Positions 11,555 through 11,893 of a stretch of 11,893 nucleotides of DNA are shown in pieces. The number at the start of each line of letters is the position of its first letter. The first letter of the stretch is position 1. This DNA comes from Candidatus Falkowiibacteriota bacterium (GTDB lineage Archaea; Iainarchaeota; Iainarchaeia; Iainarchaeales; GCA-2688035), in NCBI GenBank assembly GCA_017610485.1, contig JAFCBY010000026.1, forward strand, positions 1-11,893, in the 5' to 3' direction. The notes under the pieces were generated by a model. It was not told the origin of the DNA. It searched no databases and saw nothing but the letters and a program-made list of their open reading frames with translations. Both the position numbers and the translations under genes were made by a program.

Positions 11555-11893
11555 ATGATTTTACCTGCTCAAAAATTAAGAGAAATGATTGAAAAGAATA
11601 AACTTATAGAGAATTTCCTTAATTTAGACAATCAACTGCAACAAGCTGGTTTTGATTTCACAGTTGAAAAAATATATTCTTTCAACAATAGGGGCACTAT
11701 TGATTTTGATAATAGTGAGCGGGTTATTCCTAAGAGCAAAGAAATTGAGTTTGGGCCAAGCGAGTCAGTCGAATTGCAACCCGGCTGCTACAAAGTAAGA
11801 TTCAATGAAATTTGTCATATTCCAGCAGGAATTGCTGCGATTGCAAGGAGCAGATCAAGCCTTTTGAGGATGGGGGCAAGCGTGGAAACCGGC
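11555..11893 (+). CDS. dut: dUTPase / dCTP deaminase-superfamily protein, probably dUTP diphosphatase (5' part)
   Basis: The frame opens with ATG at 11555, one base after the ndk stop, and runs to the window end (113 codons, incomplete). It begins MILPAQKLREMIEKNKLIENFL and contains QQAGFDFTVEKI (about 29-40), FDNSERVIPKSKEIE (about 51-65), LQPGCYKVRFNEICHIPAGIAAIA (about 74-97) and the signature RSRSSLLRMGASVETG (about 98-113). These match archaeal trimeric dUTPases, which split dUTP to dUMP and diphosphate; the related dCTP deaminases share the fold, and the catalytic region that separates the two lies partly beyond the window. The first two-thirds use many A/T-ending codons (TTA, ATA, AAT, TTT), unlike the neighbouring genes, while the end returns to the local pattern. 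Confidence 0.85.
   Translation, partial: MILPAQKLREMIEKNKLIENFLNLDNQLQQAGFDFTVEKIYSFNNRGTIDFDNSERVIPKSKEIEFGPSESVELQPGCYKVRFNEICHIPAGIAAIARSRSSLLRMGASVETG

Noticed and set aside
1..11893. CRISPR array, transposase, integrase or toxin-antitoxin genes
   Set aside because: No regularly spaced repeats and no such reading frames are present; nothing in the gene set suggests a defence or mobile island.

Overview
The window is archaeal chromosome. All 20 genes are on the + strand. Most encode universal or archaeal/eukaryotic-type ribosomal proteins and RNA polymerase subunits in the order of the conserved archaeal ribosomal superoperon. An intron-containing tRNA-Leu, TATA-like boxes close to start codons and an archaeal-type GluRS agree with this. 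I cannot name the lineage. Several genes usual in this superoperon are missing from their places (adk, cmk, cbf5/truB, rpoK, eno, infB), which would fit a reduced DPANN-like genome, but that is inference.

Layout. (1) 2-1539: 3' end of secY, a 188-base structured leader, a DUF106/EMC3-type membrane insertase-family protein, eL34 and eL14. (2) 1550-4092: uS13, uS4, uS11 and RNA polymerase subunit RpoD with two complete [4Fe-4S] motifs. (3) 4114-6451: tRNA-Leu(UAA) with a 37-nt intron, then eL18, uL13, uS9, RpoN and uS2. (4) 6488-9805: three separately promoted genes: a MEMO1-family protein, a TrmB-family regulator and glutamyl-tRNA synthetase. (5) 9998-11893: L7Ae, eS28, eL24, nucleoside diphosphate kinase and the 5' part of a dUTPase-family gene.

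The most interesting material is between genes. A two-hairpin element occurs twice in the same orientation, about 10.6 kb apart: at 292-346 (secY/DUF106 gap) and 10957-11013 (rpl24e/ndk gap). Both copies have an outer stem, an internal loop with GA opposite GA, an inner stem of variable length, and a 23-nt identical 3' part that can form a hairpin and possibly a pseudoknot. One stem pair changes in a compensatory way. Copy 2 is bracketed by two versions of the last 12 codons of rpl24e that specify the same peptide with different codons. The rpl7ae leader can fold over its own start codon and has a kink-turn-like GA/GA motif, which may be an L7Ae autoregulatory site.

Together the genes serve translation, transcription and membrane protein insertion, with nucleotide housekeeping (Ndk, dUTPase) at the right end. 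Several ribosomal proteins here carry lysine-rich, or in uS2 Arg/Gly-rich, terminal extensions.
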